A stretch of 64,000 nt of DNA from Aquimonas sp964586455 (GTDB lineage: Bacteria; Pseudomonadota; Gammaproteobacteria; Xanthomonadales; Xanthomonadaceae): positions 1 to 64,000 of the forward strand of contig CAZPHV010000025.1 in NCBI GenBank assembly GCA_964586455.1, read 5' to 3'. Made by a program: the position numbers and the translations under genes. A model generated the notes under the pieces. The model searched no databases. It saw only the letters and a program-made list of their open reading frames with translations, and was not told where the DNA came from. Below, in pieces: positions 33,713-43,800 of the stretch (the stretch's first letter is position 1; every line of letters begins with the position of its first letter).

Positions 33713-34955
33713 GGTCGAGGCTGCGCGCGCGCTGATCCTGCAGGGCTTGCAGCGCAATCCCGCCGAGTCCGTCGCTGTCGACGTCGCATCGGACCAGGTG
33801 CTGGCGGCCGACGTGATCTGCGCCGAGGACCTGCCACCCTTCGACAACACCGCGATGGACGGCTATGCGCTGCCGCTTGGGCTTCGGACCGCGCAGGCTG
33901 GTGAAGTGTTCGAGGTGCGCGGCGAACAGGCCGCCGGTGATGCAGCACGCGCCAGCGATGCTGCCTGCGAAATCATGACCGGCGCGCGCATCCCCGATGG
34001 CCTCGACGCCGTGGTTCCGGTGGAGCAGATCCGTGTGCTGGAACAGGACGCCGCGGGGCGCGCGCTGCGCATCGGGATCACCGCCGAGGTCCCGCCGGGG
34101 CAGCATATCCGCTGCGCCGGTGAGGACATCCGCTGCGGCGAGCGTGCGCTGCCTGCCGGCACCCGCATCGGCCCCCAGCAGCGCTTGCTGCTCGCTGGCA
34201 TCGGCTGTGCGCGCGTCGACATCGTGCGTCGGCCGCGGCTGGCCCTGTTCTGCACCGGCCGCGAGCTGGTCGAGGCCGGCGCGCCCTTGGGCTCAGGCGA
34301 GATCCGCAACAGCAATGGGCCGTATCTCTCGGCGGCGATCGCTGCGGCCGGTGCCGAGCTGATGCGCTATGCCGTTCTGCCGGATGAACCGGCGCCGCTG
34401 CGGCATTCGATCGGCGAAGCCGTCGATGCGGGAGCGCAAGTGATCCTGAGCACGGGCGCGGTGTCGATGGGGCGCTATGACTTCGTGCCCGAAGTTCTTC
34501 GCGAACTCGGTGCGGAGCTGGTCTTCCACAAGCTGCGCATGCGTCCGGGCAAACCTCTGCTGTTCGCGCGCCTGACGGGTGGCCAGCTCTACTTCGGCCT
34601 GCCCGGCAATCCGGCCTCCAGCGCCGTGGGCTTCCGCTTCTTCGTCTGCGCGGCCTTGCGAGCCCTGCTGGGTCTCAAGCCCGAGCGGCCCTGGCGGCTG
34701 CCGCTGCTTGCTGACGCACGCAAGAAGTCTGGCTTCACCCTGTACCAGAAGGCCTGCGTACGGATCGCGGAGGACGGGCGGATTGGCGTGGAGCTGCTGC
34801 GCGGACAGGAGTCCTTCAAGGTGCGCCCGCTAGCCGAGGCCAATGCCTGGGCTGCACTACCGGCCGAGGCTGAAGTCCTGCCCGCCGGCACACCCATCGA
34901 TGTGCATGGCCTGGAGCATTGGGGCCTGCAGCTTGCCACGGAGACCCTTGCATGA
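33705..34955 (+). CDS. moeA: molybdopterin molybdenumtransferase
   Basis: The 416-residue enzyme inserts molybdate into adenylylated molybdopterin. Family features are LPPFDNTAMDGYA, EIMTGARIPDGLDAVVP, STGAVSMGRYDFVPE and the MRPGKPLLFA/LPGNPASS motifs. The C-terminal beta-barrel domain follows. ATG 33705 overlaps the moaCB stop by 8 nt, and the stop overlaps moaD by 4 nt. Standard length. Confidence 0.95.
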   Translation: MLEVEAARALILQGLQRNPAESVAVDVASDQVLAADVICAEDLPPFDNTAMDGYALPLGLRTAQAGEVFEVRGEQAAGDAARASDAACEIMTGARIPDGLDAVVPVEQIRVLEQDAAGRALRIGITAEVPPGQHIRCAGEDIRCGERALPAGTRIGPQQRLLLAGIGCARVDIVRRPRLALFCTGRELVEAGAPLGSGEIRNSNGPYLSAAIAAAGAELMRYAVLPDEPAPLRHSIGEAVDAGAQVILSTGAVSMGRYDFVPEVLRELGAELVFHKLRMRPGKPLLFARLTGGQLYFGLPGNPASSAVGFRFFVCAALRALLGLKPERPWRLPLLADARKKSGFTLYQKACVRIAEDGRIGVELLRGQESFKVRPLAEANAWAALPAEAEVLPAGTPIDVHGLEHWGLQLATETLA

Positions 34956-35215
34956 AGATCGAGATCCGCCTGTTCGGCTGCTTCAGTGAGTTCGAGCCCG
35001 ACAGCCTGCTGCGCTTGGACCTGCCCGAGGCCGGCTTGAAGGTGGCGGACGCGCGCGCCGCCGTGCAGACCTACGGCGAACAACACTGGCCGCGCTTCAA
35101 GCCGGACCTGCTGCGCGTCTCGGCCTTCGCCAGCGAAGACAGCCTGCTGCGCGACGGCGCTTCGATTCCTGCAGACGGCCGCCTGTGCCTGCTGCCGCCG
35201 GTCAGCGGAGGCTGA
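34952..35215 (+). CDS. moaD: molybdopterin synthase small subunit
   Basis: The 87-residue ubiquitin-fold protein carries the sulfur donated to cPMP on its C-terminal Gly-Gly (PPVSGG), which is intact. IEIRLFGCFSEF at the start is typical. It overlaps moeA by 4 nt and precedes moaE by 3 nt, as expected for subunits of one complex. A MoeB-type activating enzyme is not in the window. Confidence 0.93.
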   Translation: MKIEIRLFGCFSEFEPDSLLRLDLPEAGLKVADARAAVQTYGEQHWPRFKPDLLRVSAFASEDSLLRDGASIPADGRLCLLPPVSGG

Positions 35216-35218
35216 GCC

Positions 35219-35743
35219 ATGACGACCGAATCACCCTTCCAGCTGGAGCTACACGCCGTCGATCAGCGCGCGCTGGACCCCGCCGCCGCGCTCGAGTTCG
35301 TCTCCGATCCCGGCTTTGGCGGCATCACGATGTTCGTCGGTCGGGTGCGCAACGCCAATCACGGCCGCGACGTTACCGGGGTCAGCTACAGCCTGTTCGC
35401 GCCGCTGGTGCTGAAGGTGTTCGAGCGGGCCTGCCGGGAGGCCGCCGAGGAGTTCGGCCCTCGCCTGCGACTGCATGTCTCGCACGCGCATGGGCGACTT
35501 GGCATCGGCGATCTGGCGGTGGTGGTGGCCGCTGGCACGCCGCACCGTGACGAGGCTTTCCGTGCCTGTCGCAAGGTCATCGAGATCGTCAAGCACGAGT
35601 CGCCGATCTGGAAGAAGGAGCACTACAGCGATGGCGACAGTGAATGGAGCGAGGGCTGTTCGCTCTGCGTTCGCGAGGCCGAGCCGATGGCCGCCGCGCT
35701 GAAGCCGCATGTGCACGGGCCGGACTGTGGCCACGAGCACTGA
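35219..35743 (+). CDS. moaE: molybdopterin synthase catalytic subunit
   Basis: The 174-residue subunit joins with MoaD to make molybdopterin. MoaE motifs are GGITMFVGRVRN, HAHGRLGIGD and the catalytic KHESPIWKKEHY with two Lys. It is about 20 residues longer than usual because of a tail ending HVHGPDCGHEH, rich in His with one Cys, which could hold a metal such as copper or molybdenum. The tail function is unknown. Confidence 0.94.
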   Translation: MTTESPFQLELHAVDQRALDPAAALEFVSDPGFGGITMFVGRVRNANHGRDVTGVSYSLFAPLVLKVFERACREAAEEFGPRLRLHVSHAHGRLGIGDLAVVVAAGTPHRDEAFRACRKVIEIVKHESPIWKKEHYSDGDSEWSEGCSLCVREAEPMAAALKPHVHGPDCGHEH

Positions 35744-35750
35744 TGCCACC

Positions 35751-36296
35751 GTGCCGAGGATCGGCCTGCTGCTGGCGGGCGGCGCATCCACCCGCATGGG
35801 CCGGGACAAAGCGGGGCTCGACTGGCAGGGACAGCCGCTGATCGCGCACATGCACGCCCTGCTGTCGGCGCTGCCGCTGTCGCAGGTCGTGGTCAGCGGC
35901 GCCCGACCCGAGTACGCGGGCGTGATCGATCAGGCACCCGGCCGCGGGCCGCTGGGCGGTATCGCCAGCGCCGCCCAAGTGCTGCCCGATTGCGTACTCC
36001 TCGTGGTGCCGGTGGACATGCCCCGCCTTGCTCTGCCGCTGCTGCAGCGATTGCTGGATGCACCACCCCGCGCCTGTACGCGCCTCGCCGAGTCCCCGCT
36101 GCCGATGCGTTTGCAGCTCGATGGGGATCTGCGCCTGTGGCTGGCGGCCTGGTTGCGCGATCCGGATGCTCCGCGCGCGCTGCACCGGCTGCAGGCCGCG
36201 CTCGACGTGCAGTTGCTGGCGCTCGGCCCGGAGGAGCGCGCGCTGCTTGCCAATGCCAACACGCCCGAGGACTGGCAGAGGCTCGCAAGCGGCTGA
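35751..36296 (+). CDS. mobA: molybdenum cofactor guanylyltransferase
   Basis: The 181-residue protein attaches GMP to Moco to make the bis-MGD form that nitrate reductase NarG needs. GTG 35751 is chosen because the GTP-binding motif LLLAGGASTRMGRDKAGL then falls at the very N-terminus as in MobA. Other motifs: GRGPLGGI and VVPVDMP. It starts 7 nt after moaE. The protein is a little short and the C-terminal NTPEDW motif is present. Confidence 0.9.
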   Translation: MPRIGLLLAGGASTRMGRDKAGLDWQGQPLIAHMHALLSALPLSQVVVSGARPEYAGVIDQAPGRGPLGGIASAAQVLPDCVLLVVPVDMPRLALPLLQRLLDAPPRACTRLAESPLPMRLQLDGDLRLWLAAWLRDPDAPRALHRLQAALDVQLLALGPEERALLANANTPEDWQRLASG

Positions 36297-36358
36297 CCAA
36301 CAGAGCCCCGACGACCCGCTGAGTACTCCACTCCACCACGCTTCGACAGCGATCTCCC

Positions 36359-36712
36359 ATGAAGCTTCAGCTCGAATCCCAGCATCTGCGTTTCCGCATC
36401 TCCGAAGCCGAGCTTGCGTACCTGCTCGACGGTCTGGCGCTCTGCGATGAGACGCGTCTGGACGAGATCCATCGCCAGCAGCGGCGCCTGCGTCTGTACG
36501 AGGGCCGGACGGCCGAGCTCGACTGGCGTGGTGCCGAGCTGGAGCTGCGGCTGCCGCGCGCGCCGGTGCTGGACTACGTGCAGCGCCTGCCGTGCCGCGA
36601 GGGCCTGACCTTCCAGATCGGCCAGGGCGAGGCGGCGCTGACCGTCGAGTTCGAGGTCGACGTCCGCGACAGCGTGCGTGCGCGGCTGCCGCGCAAGGCG
36701 CGTCCAGCATGA
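36359..36712 (+). CDS. unknown small protein between mobA and modA
   Basis: The 117-residue soluble protein begins MKLQLESQHLRFRISEAEL and ends basic (ARLPRKARPA). No catalytic motif or signal peptide is visible. It overlaps modA by 4 nt, so it is probably translated with the molybdate transporter and could be a molybdate-related accessory protein. I do not recognise a named function. Confidence 0.75.
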   Translation: MKLQLESQHLRFRISEAELAYLLDGLALCDETRLDEIHRQQRRLRLYEGRTAELDWRGAELELRLPRAPVLDYVQRLPCREGLTFQIGQGEAALTVEFEVDVRDSVRARLPRKARPA

Positions 36713-37446
36713 GCGCCTGGCTGACGCTGGTCCTTGGCCTGCTGCTCATCGGGTCGGCCCGGGCGGGCGAAGTGCGTGTGGCGGCGGCTTCGGACCTGCG
36801 TCCGGCGATGGAGGCGATGGCGGCGGAATACCGCGAGCGCCACCCGGACGTACTGCTGCGAATCAGCTATGGGTCTTCCGGCAAGTTCGCGACCCAGATC
36901 CGGCACGGTGCGCCCTTCGATGTCTATTTCTCCGCGGATGAGCGCTACCCGCAGCAGCTTGCCGCCGACGGTCTGGGCGGCGAGCCGCAGCGCTACGGAC
37001 GCGGTCGTCTCGTGGTCTGGATCCGCGGCGAGGGCGCGGCGCCGCGCCTGCAGGACCTGCTTGCTCCGGGCATCCGGCGCATCGCTATCGCCAACCCCGA
37101 GCATGCGCCGTATGGGCAGCGCGCCATCGAAGCCCTTAGCGCGAGCGGCGTGATTGAAGCGCTGCGACCAAAGCTGGTGCTGGCGGAGAACGCCGGACAG
37201 AGCGCCCACTTCATTGCCAGCGGCGCGGTGGAGGCCGGCGTCATTGCCAAGAGTCTGGTGTTCGACGGCCGGCTGCCGGGCGGGCGCCATGCGCTGATCG
37301 ACGAGGCCCTGCACAGCCCGCTCTGGCAGGCGGTTATGCTGACCCGTCGCGGCGCATCCAACCCTGACGCCGAGCGTCTGCTCGACTTCGTGCTGGGCGA
37401 ACGTGGCCGCGCGCATCTGGCCTCCACCGGCTTCGCCCTTCCGTGA
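36709..37446 (+). CDS. modA: molybdate ABC transporter substrate-binding protein
   Basis: The 245-residue periplasmic protein starts with a signal peptide (MSAWLTLVLGLLLIGSARA). ModA motifs follow: VAAASDLRPAMEAMA, YGSSGKFATQI with the oxyanion-binding Ser residues, VYFSADERYP, and IANPEHAPYGQ. It supplies molybdate for Moco made by the upstream operon. It overlaps modB by 4 nt. Confidence 0.93.
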   Translation: MSAWLTLVLGLLLIGSARAGEVRVAAASDLRPAMEAMAAEYRERHPDVLLRISYGSSGKFATQIRHGAPFDVYFSADERYPQQLAADGLGGEPQRYGRGRLVVWIRGEGAAPRLQDLLAPGIRRIAIANPEHAPYGQRAIEALSASGVIEALRPKLVLAENAGQSAHFIASGAVEAGVIAKSLVFDGRLPGGRHALIDEALHSPLWQAVMLTRRGASNPDAERLLDFVLGERGRAHLASTGFALP

Positions 37447-38135
37447 GCTTGTGGCAGGCCCTCGCGCTGGACTGGCCGGTGATCCGGCTGACGCTCTCGC
37501 TATGCCTGTGGACGACCGCGATCCTGCTGTTGCTGGGTCTGCCGCTGGCGGCTTGGCTGGCCTGGTCGGAGTCGAAAGTGAAGCCGCTGGTGGAAGCGCT
37601 GATCGCGCTGCCGCTGGTGCTGCCGCCGACCGTCCTCGGCTTCTATCTGCTCATCCTGCTGGGCCCGCAGGGCGCGGTCGGCGCCAGCCTGGAGCGCGTC
37701 GGCCTGCCGCATCTCGCTTTCAGCTTTCCAGGTCTGGTGATCGGTTCTGTGCTGTATTCGCTGCCTTTCGCGGTGCAGCCCCTGCATGAGGGCCTGCGCG
37801 CGATCGGAAGGGCGCCTCTGGACATGGCAGCCACGCTGGGCGCCGGACCCGTTGATCGCTTCTTCAGCGTGCTGCTGCCCCTGCTGCGCGGCAGCCTGCT
37901 GACTGCGGCGACCCTCGTGTTCGCCCACACCCTGGGCGAATTCGGGGTGATCCTGATGCTCGGCGGCAACATTCCCGGCCAGACCCAGGTGCTGTCGATC
38001 GCCATTTATGACGCCGCCGAGGCTCTCGATTACGCGCGCGCGCATCGCCTTTCGCTGCTGATGCTCGGCAGCGCCTTCGTCCTGCTGGCCCTGCTGTTCG
38101 CTCTGCGCAGGCGCGGTGCCGCAGGGGCGGGCTGA
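37443..38135 (+). CDS. modB: molybdate ABC transporter permease
   Basis: The 230-residue inner-membrane protein has five to six helices and the ModB pattern ALPLVLPPTVLGFYLLILLG, with the EAA-like loop DMAATLGAGPVDRFFSVLLP. GTG 37443 is the start. Its stop overlaps modC by one base. Confidence 0.93.
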   Translation: MSLWQALALDWPVIRLTLSLCLWTTAILLLLGLPLAAWLAWSESKVKPLVEALIALPLVLPPTVLGFYLLILLGPQGAVGASLERVGLPHLAFSFPGLVIGSVLYSLPFAVQPLHEGLRAIGRAPLDMAATLGAGPVDRFFSVLLPLLRGSLLTAATLVFAHTLGEFGVILMLGGNIPGQTQVLSIAIYDAAEALDYARAHRLSLLMLGSAFVLLALLFALRRRGAAGAG

Positions 38136-39187
38136 TGCTCTCGGGAGAGATCGATGCGCACTTTGGTCAGTTCCGTCTGCACAGCCGGATTGAACTCGTT
38201 GGCGGTGGCGTGCACGCGGTATTCGGGCCTTCCGGCTGCGGCAAGAGCCTGCTGTTGCGCTGGCTGGCCGGACTGATCCAGCCGCGCGCCGCGCGTCTCC
38301 GCCTGGGCGACGAAGTCTGGCAGGACGGTCGCCGCGGCCTGCCGCCGCACCGTCGCAGCCTGGGCTACGTGGCCCAGCAGCCCTCACTGTTTCCACACCT
38401 TTCGGTGCGCGAGAACCTGGAGTACGGCTACCGCCGCAGCCGCGCGCCACGCATCGATCCTGATGCGGTGATTGCTGCACTCGGACTTGCTGCTCTGTTC
38501 GGACAAACCGTACACAGCCTCTCTGGCGGCCAGCGCCAGCGCCTCGCGATCGGCCGCGCCCTGCTGTGCAGCCCGCGTCTGCTGCTGCTCGACGAGCCGC
38601 TGTCGGCGCTGGATCGCCCCGCCAAGCTCGGCATCCTGCGCGACCTGCGGCGCCTGCAGATCGATCTGGACGTACCCATGCTCTACGTCAGCCACGCTGC
38701 CGAGGAGGTGGAGCGGCTCGCCGACCAGGTGCTGTTGATGCGGGCCGGCGTGCTGCGGCCTGCCCAGCCCCTGCAGGCGATGGCAATGGACGCGGGGCTC
38801 GATCCGGAGGCGGGTCCAATCAACCTCATCGAGGTCGAGCCGATCAGCTACGACACCGCGGATGCCTTGGTAGAGCTGGCCTGCGCCGATCTGCGGCTGT
38901 GGTTGCCCGCTGCTGCTGCGCTGCCGCGGCGGGCACGTTTGCGGATCGCCGCGCGTGACGTCGGACTCAGCCGCGACGCGCCCCACGAGCTCAGCTTCCA
39001 GAACAGATTGCCTGTTCGCGTCGAGCGCATTGTCGACAGCGGACCTGGCCGCAGCCTTGTCCACTGCCGCAGTGCGGCGGGTCTGCCGCTTTGCGCGGAG
39101 CTGACCCGGCGCGCCTGCCGTCAGCTCGATCTCGGGGAGGGCCAAGGCGTGCATCTGCTGCTCAAGTCGGCCGCGCTGCTGGACTGA
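38135..39187 (+). CDS. modC: molybdate ABC transporter ATP-binding protein
   Basis: The 350-residue ATPase has Walker A GPSGCGKS (about 31-38), signature LSGGQRQRLAIGRALL, Walker B LLLLDEPLSALDRP and YVSHAAEEV. After residue about 285 it has a TOBE/Mop molybdate-binding domain (FQNRLPVRVERI...), which senses intracellular molybdate. One single modABC operon is present and no ModE-type gene lies nearby. Confidence 0.94.
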   Translation: MLSGEIDAHFGQFRLHSRIELVGGGVHAVFGPSGCGKSLLLRWLAGLIQPRAARLRLGDEVWQDGRRGLPPHRRSLGYVAQQPSLFPHLSVRENLEYGYRRSRAPRIDPDAVIAALGLAALFGQTVHSLSGGQRQRLAIGRALLCSPRLLLLDEPLSALDRPAKLGILRDLRRLQIDLDVPMLYVSHAAEEVERLADQVLLMRAGVLRPAQPLQAMAMDAGLDPEAGPINLIEVEPISYDTADALVELACADLRLWLPAAAALPRRARLRIAARDVGLSRDAPHELSFQNRLPVRVERIVDSGPGRSLVHCRSAAGLPLCAELTRRACRQLDLGEGQGVHLLLKSAALLD

Positions 39188-39237
39188 TGTCCGGCGAAGC
39201 CACCCCCTTCGATCTTCACGCAGGTGTGCAACCCGTC

Positions 39238-39251
39238 TTGACCCACATCAA
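39238..39251 (+). promoter_or_regulatory. FNR/ANR box upstream of the nar operon
   Basis: TTGACCCACATCAA is a perfect TTGAC-N4-ATCAA site. Class II spacing gives a start near 39286, 31 nt before narK ATG 39317. It should drive the whole narK-GHJI run. No clear NarL heptamer cluster was found in this short space. Confidence 0.8.
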
Positions 39252-39316
39252 TGGCGACGGGAATCGGGCGCACCACACTGCGCGCCATCACCCACTTTCG
39301 ACGTTCCGGCTCTCCG

Positions 39317-40747
39317 ATGCCCTCCGCCAAGGCGCCCGTCGCCAAACCCACAGCCGCCGCATCCCCGAAGCCCAAGGGCGCTATCGATGTCTGGACCGTC
39401 GAAGACCCGACCTTCTGGGCCGACACCGGCAGCCGCATCGCCAACCGCAATCTGTGGATCTCGATCCCCGCCCTGCTGCTCGCTTTTGCTGTATGGATGG
39501 TGTTCTCGGCGGTCGCGGTCAATCTGAACCGTGTCGGCTTCAGCTTCAGCACGGATCAGCTGTTCTGGCTGGCGGCGTTGCCGGCCCTGTCCGGCGCCAC
39601 CCTGCGCATCTTCTACAGCTTTATGGTGCCGATCTTCGGTGGCCGGCGCTGGACGGCGATCTCCACCGCCAGCCTGCTGGTGCCGGCATTGTGGCTGGGC
39701 TTCGCCGTGCAGGATCCGGGCACGCCGTACTGGCACTTCGTGGCCATCGCCGTCCTGTGCGGTTTCGGTGGCGGCAACTTCGCGTCCTCGATGTCGAACA
39801 TCTCGTTCTTCTTTCCGAAGGCGCGCCAGGGTTATGCCTTGGGCATGAACGCCGGGCTCGGCAATCTGGGCGTCTCGGCCGTGCAGTTCGTGGTGCCGGT
39901 GGTGCTTGGGCTTGCGGTTTTTGGAGGCCTAGCTGGCGGCCCGCAGATGACCGCCGAGGGCAAGGCGCTGTATCTGCAGAACGCGGGCTTCGTCTGGGTG
40001 CCCTTCATCCTCGCCGCCGCGCTGGCAGCCTGGTTCGGGATGAACGACCTGCAGGCTTCTCGCTCCAGCTTCGCCGAGCAGTCGGCGATCTTCACCCGCA
40101 AGCACAACTGGCTGATGTGCTGGCTGTACATCGGCACCTTCGGCAGCTTCATTGGCTTCTCGGCTGGCTTTCCGATGCTGAGCAAGACGTTGTTCCCGGA
40201 AGTCGACGCGCTGAAGTACGCCTTCCTAGGCCCGCTGGTGGGCGCGCTGATGCGCTCCGCCGGAGGCGTGCTCGCTGACAAGCTCGGCGGGGCGCTTCTC
40301 ACCTTCCTCGTCTTCGTGGGCATGGTCGCAGGCGTGGTGGGTGTCATTGCCTTCCTCCCCGGAGCTGACGGCGGCGGCAGCTTCACCGGCTTCCTCGCCA
40401 TGTTCATGCTGCTGTTCGTGCTTTCAGGCGTCGGCAATGCCAGCACCTTCCGGATGATCCCGGTGATCTTCCGCACCCAGCACGAGCGCGCCCTCGGCGC
40501 CAACGCCGACGCCCAGGCGCGCACCGCCGCCACCCGCCGCGCCGGCATCGAGTCGGCGGCGGTGATCGGCTTCTCCAGCGCCATCGGCGCCTACGGCGGA
40601 TTTTTCATCCCCAAGAGTTTCGGTTCCTCGCTGGCCTTGACCGGCAGCGCCGAGGCCGCGCTCTACGGCTTCATCGCCTTCTACCTGAGCTGCATCGCCA
40701 TCACCTGGTGGTGGTACTTCAGGCGCGGCGCCGAATGCCCCTGCTGA
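39317..40747 (+). CDS. narK: nitrate/nitrite transporter, NarK2-type
   Basis: The 476-residue major-facilitator protein has about twelve helices and a cytoplasmic N-terminal extension. ATG 39317 is preferred because an earlier ATG at 39251 abuts the FNR box. Nitrate-carrier motifs include GFGGGNFASSMSNISFFFPK and SGVGNASTFRMIPVIF. It resembles the NarK2-like half of NarK pairs (nitrate/nitrite antiport). It lies 67 nt upstream of narG. Confidence 0.9.
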   Translation: MPSAKAPVAKPTAAASPKPKGAIDVWTVEDPTFWADTGSRIANRNLWISIPALLLAFAVWMVFSAVAVNLNRVGFSFSTDQLFWLAALPALSGATLRIFYSFMVPIFGGRRWTAISTASLLVPALWLGFAVQDPGTPYWHFVAIAVLCGFGGGNFASSMSNISFFFPKARQGYALGMNAGLGNLGVSAVQFVVPVVLGLAVFGGLAGGPQMTAEGKALYLQNAGFVWVPFILAAALAAWFGMNDLQASRSSFAEQSAIFTRKHNWLMCWLYIGTFGSFIGFSAGFPMLSKTLFPEVDALKYAFLGPLVGALMRSAGGVLADKLGGALLTFLVFVGMVAGVVGVIAFLPGADGGGSFTGFLAMFMLLFVLSGVGNASTFRMIPVIFRTQHERALGANADAQARTAATRRAGIESAAVIGFSSAIGAYGGFFIPKSFGSSLALTGSAEAALYGFIAFYLSCIAITWWWYFRRGAECPC

Positions 40748-40814
40748 TCCCTTTCACCACGCCAGACACGAACGCATCGATGCATACGCGAGGCTTCCAC
40801 CGGAGTTCCCAGCC

Positions 40815-43800
40815 ATGAGCTACTTCCTCGACCGTCTCAACTTCTTCAAGCCTGCGCCGGAACCGTTCGCTGACGGCCACGGTGCGACCCGTCGCGAGGA
40901 CCGCAGCTGGGAAGACAGCTACCGTCGTCGCTGGCAGTACGACAAGATCGTGCGCTCCACCCACGGCGTCAACTGCACCGGCTCCTGCAGCTGGAAGGTC
41001 TATGTCAAGAACGGCCTGGTTACCTGGGAGACCCAGCAGACCGACTATCCGCGCACGCGTCCCGATCTGCCCAACCACGAGCCGCGCGGCTGCCCGCGTG
41101 GCGCCAGCTACTCCTGGTACCTGTACAGCGCCAACCGGGTGAAGTACCCGCTGATCCGCAGTGCTCTACTCAAGCTCTGGCGCGATGCGCGCAAGTCGAG
41201 GTCGCCGGTAGAGGCCTGGGCCAGCATCGTCAGTGATCCGGTCAAGGCCAAGAGCTACAAGCAGAAGCGCGGTATGGGCGGGTTCGTGCGCTCGACCTGG
41301 GACGAGGTCAACGAGATCATCGCCGCCTCCAACCTGTACACCGTCAAGGAGTTCGGCCCGGACCGCGTGGTCGGCTTCTCGCCGATCCCGGCCATGTCGA
41401 TGGTCAGCTACGCCGCCGGCGCGCGCTATCTGTCGCTGCTGGGTGGCGGCTGCCTGAGCTTCTACGACTGGTACTGCGACCTGCCGCCGTCCTCGCCCCA
41501 GGTCTGGGGCGAGCAGACCGACGTGCCTGAGTCGGCTGACTGGTACAACAGCCGCTACATCATCGCCTGGGGCTCCAACGTCCCGCAGACCCGCACGCCG
41601 GATGCGCACTTCTTCACCGAGGCGCGCTACAACGGCACCAAGACGGTGGCGATCACGCCGGACTACTCCGAAGTCGCCAAGCTCACCGACCACTGGCTGC
41701 ATCCCAAGCAGGGTACCGACGCGGCGCTGGCCTTCGCGTTCGGCCATGTGATCCTGCGCGAATTCCACGTCGAGCAGCCCTCGAAGTACTTCACCGACTA
41801 CTGCCGGCAGTACAGCGACATGCCGCTGTTGGTTCGGCTGGAGCGCCGTGCCGATGGTCGCCTGGTGCCGGAGCGCTACCTGCGCGCAGCCGATCTGGGT
41901 GGTTTGGGCGAGACCAACAATCCCGAGTGGAAGACGCTGGCGATCGACGACAACAGCGGCGAGATAACCGTGCCCAACGGCTCGGTGGGCTTCCGCTGGG
42001 GTGAGAAGGGCAAGTGGAACATCGAAGAGAAGGACAGCACCGGCCGCGAGACCCGACTGCGCCTCACCCTGAAAGACCACGCCGATGGCGTGGAGTCGGT
42101 CAGCTTTCCCTACTTCGGCGGCGTCGAGAACGAGTACTGGACCGAGTCCAAGTTCAGTGATGTTCTGGAACGCAACGTCCCGGTCAAGCGCCTGAACCTG
42201 GCCGATGGCAAGGAGTGGGTGGTGGCGTCGGTCTATGACCTGCTGCTCGCGCAGTACGGCGTGGACCGCGGGCTGGGGGGCGGCAATGTGGCCAGCAGCT
42301 ATGACGACAACGTGCCGGGCACCCCGGCTTGGCAGGAAAAGATCACCGGTGTGCCGCGCGCCGAGGTGATCCAGATCGCCCGTGAGTTCGCGCGCACCGC
42401 CGACAAGACGCACGGCCGCAGCATGGTCATCGTCGGCGCGGCGATGAACCACTGGTTCCACAACGACATGAACTATCGCGGGCTGATCAACATGCTCGTG
42501 ATGTGCGGCTGCGTGGGTCAGACTGGTGGCGGCTGGGCCCACTACGTCGGCCAGGAGAAGCTGCGTCCGCAGTCGGGCTGGGCGCCTATCGCCTTTGCCA
42601 CCGACTGGAGCAAGCCGCCGCGGCAGATGAACGGCACCAGCTTCTTCTACTTCAACTCCAGCCAGTACCGCTACGAGAAGCTGGGCGTAGAGGAGATCCT
42701 CTCGCCGCTGGCAGACAAGTCGAAGTACAGCGGCTCGCTGGCCGACTACAACCTGCGCGCCGTGCGCATGGGCTGGCTGCCGTCGCTGCCGCAGCTCAAC
42801 ACCAATCCGATGAAGCTGGTGCGCGAGGCGGAAGCCGCGGGCGTGGCACCCGTCGACTATGCGGTCGGCAAGCTCAAGGACGGCAGCCTCGACTTCGCCT
42901 TCGCCGATCCGGATGCGCCGGAGAACTACCCGCGAAACCTGTTCATCTGGCGCAGCAACCTGCTGGGAAGCTCGGGCAAGGGCCACGAATACATGCTGAA
43001 GCACCTGCTGGGCACCCGCCATGGCCTGCAGGGCAAGGACCTCGGCGAGCGCGGCGCGGCCAAGCCGGAAGAAATCAAATGGCGCGACGAAGCGCCGGAA
43101 GGCAAGCTCGACCTGCTGGTGACGCTGGACTTCCGCATGTGCACCACGGCGCTGTACAGCGACATCGTGCTGCCGACCGCGACGTGGTACGAAAAGGACG
43201 ACCTAAACACCTCCGACATGCATCCCTTCATCCACCCGCTGTCGAAGGCCGTGGATCCGGCTTGGGAAGCGCGTTCGGACTGGGAGATCTTCAAGGGCAT
43301 CGCCCACACGGTCAGCCAGCTGGCGCCGGGCGTGCTCGGCGTCGAGAGGGACCTGGTGCTGGTGCCGACCCTGCACGACACCCCCAATGAAATCGCCATG
43401 CCCTACGGCGTGACCGACTGGAAGAAGGGGCAGTGCGATCTGATCCCGGGCAAGACCGCCCCCAGCATGGTGGTTGTCGAGCGCGACTACCCGAACCTGT
43501 ACAAGAAATTCAGCTCGCTGGGTCCGCTGCTCGACAAGCAGGGCAATGGCGGCAAGGGCATGAGCTGGGATACCAAGCACGAGGTCGAATTCCTCGCCAA
43601 GCTCAACAGCGCGGTCAAGGCCGAAGGCGTCAGCCAGGGCCGTCCGCAGCTGGAAACCGCGATCGACGCTGCCGAAGCCATCATGCACCTGGCGCCTGAG
43701 ACCAACGGCCATGTCGCGGTGAAGGCTTGGGAATCGCTCGGCACCTTCACCGGCCGCGAGCACACCCATCTCGCCGTGGGCAAGGAGCATGAGGCGATCC

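Noticed and set aside
31253..33850. 865-codon minus-strand open frame over moaA and moaCB
   Set aside because: It runs against conserved MoaA/MoaC/MoaB coding sequence and has no family signature or ribosome-binding site.
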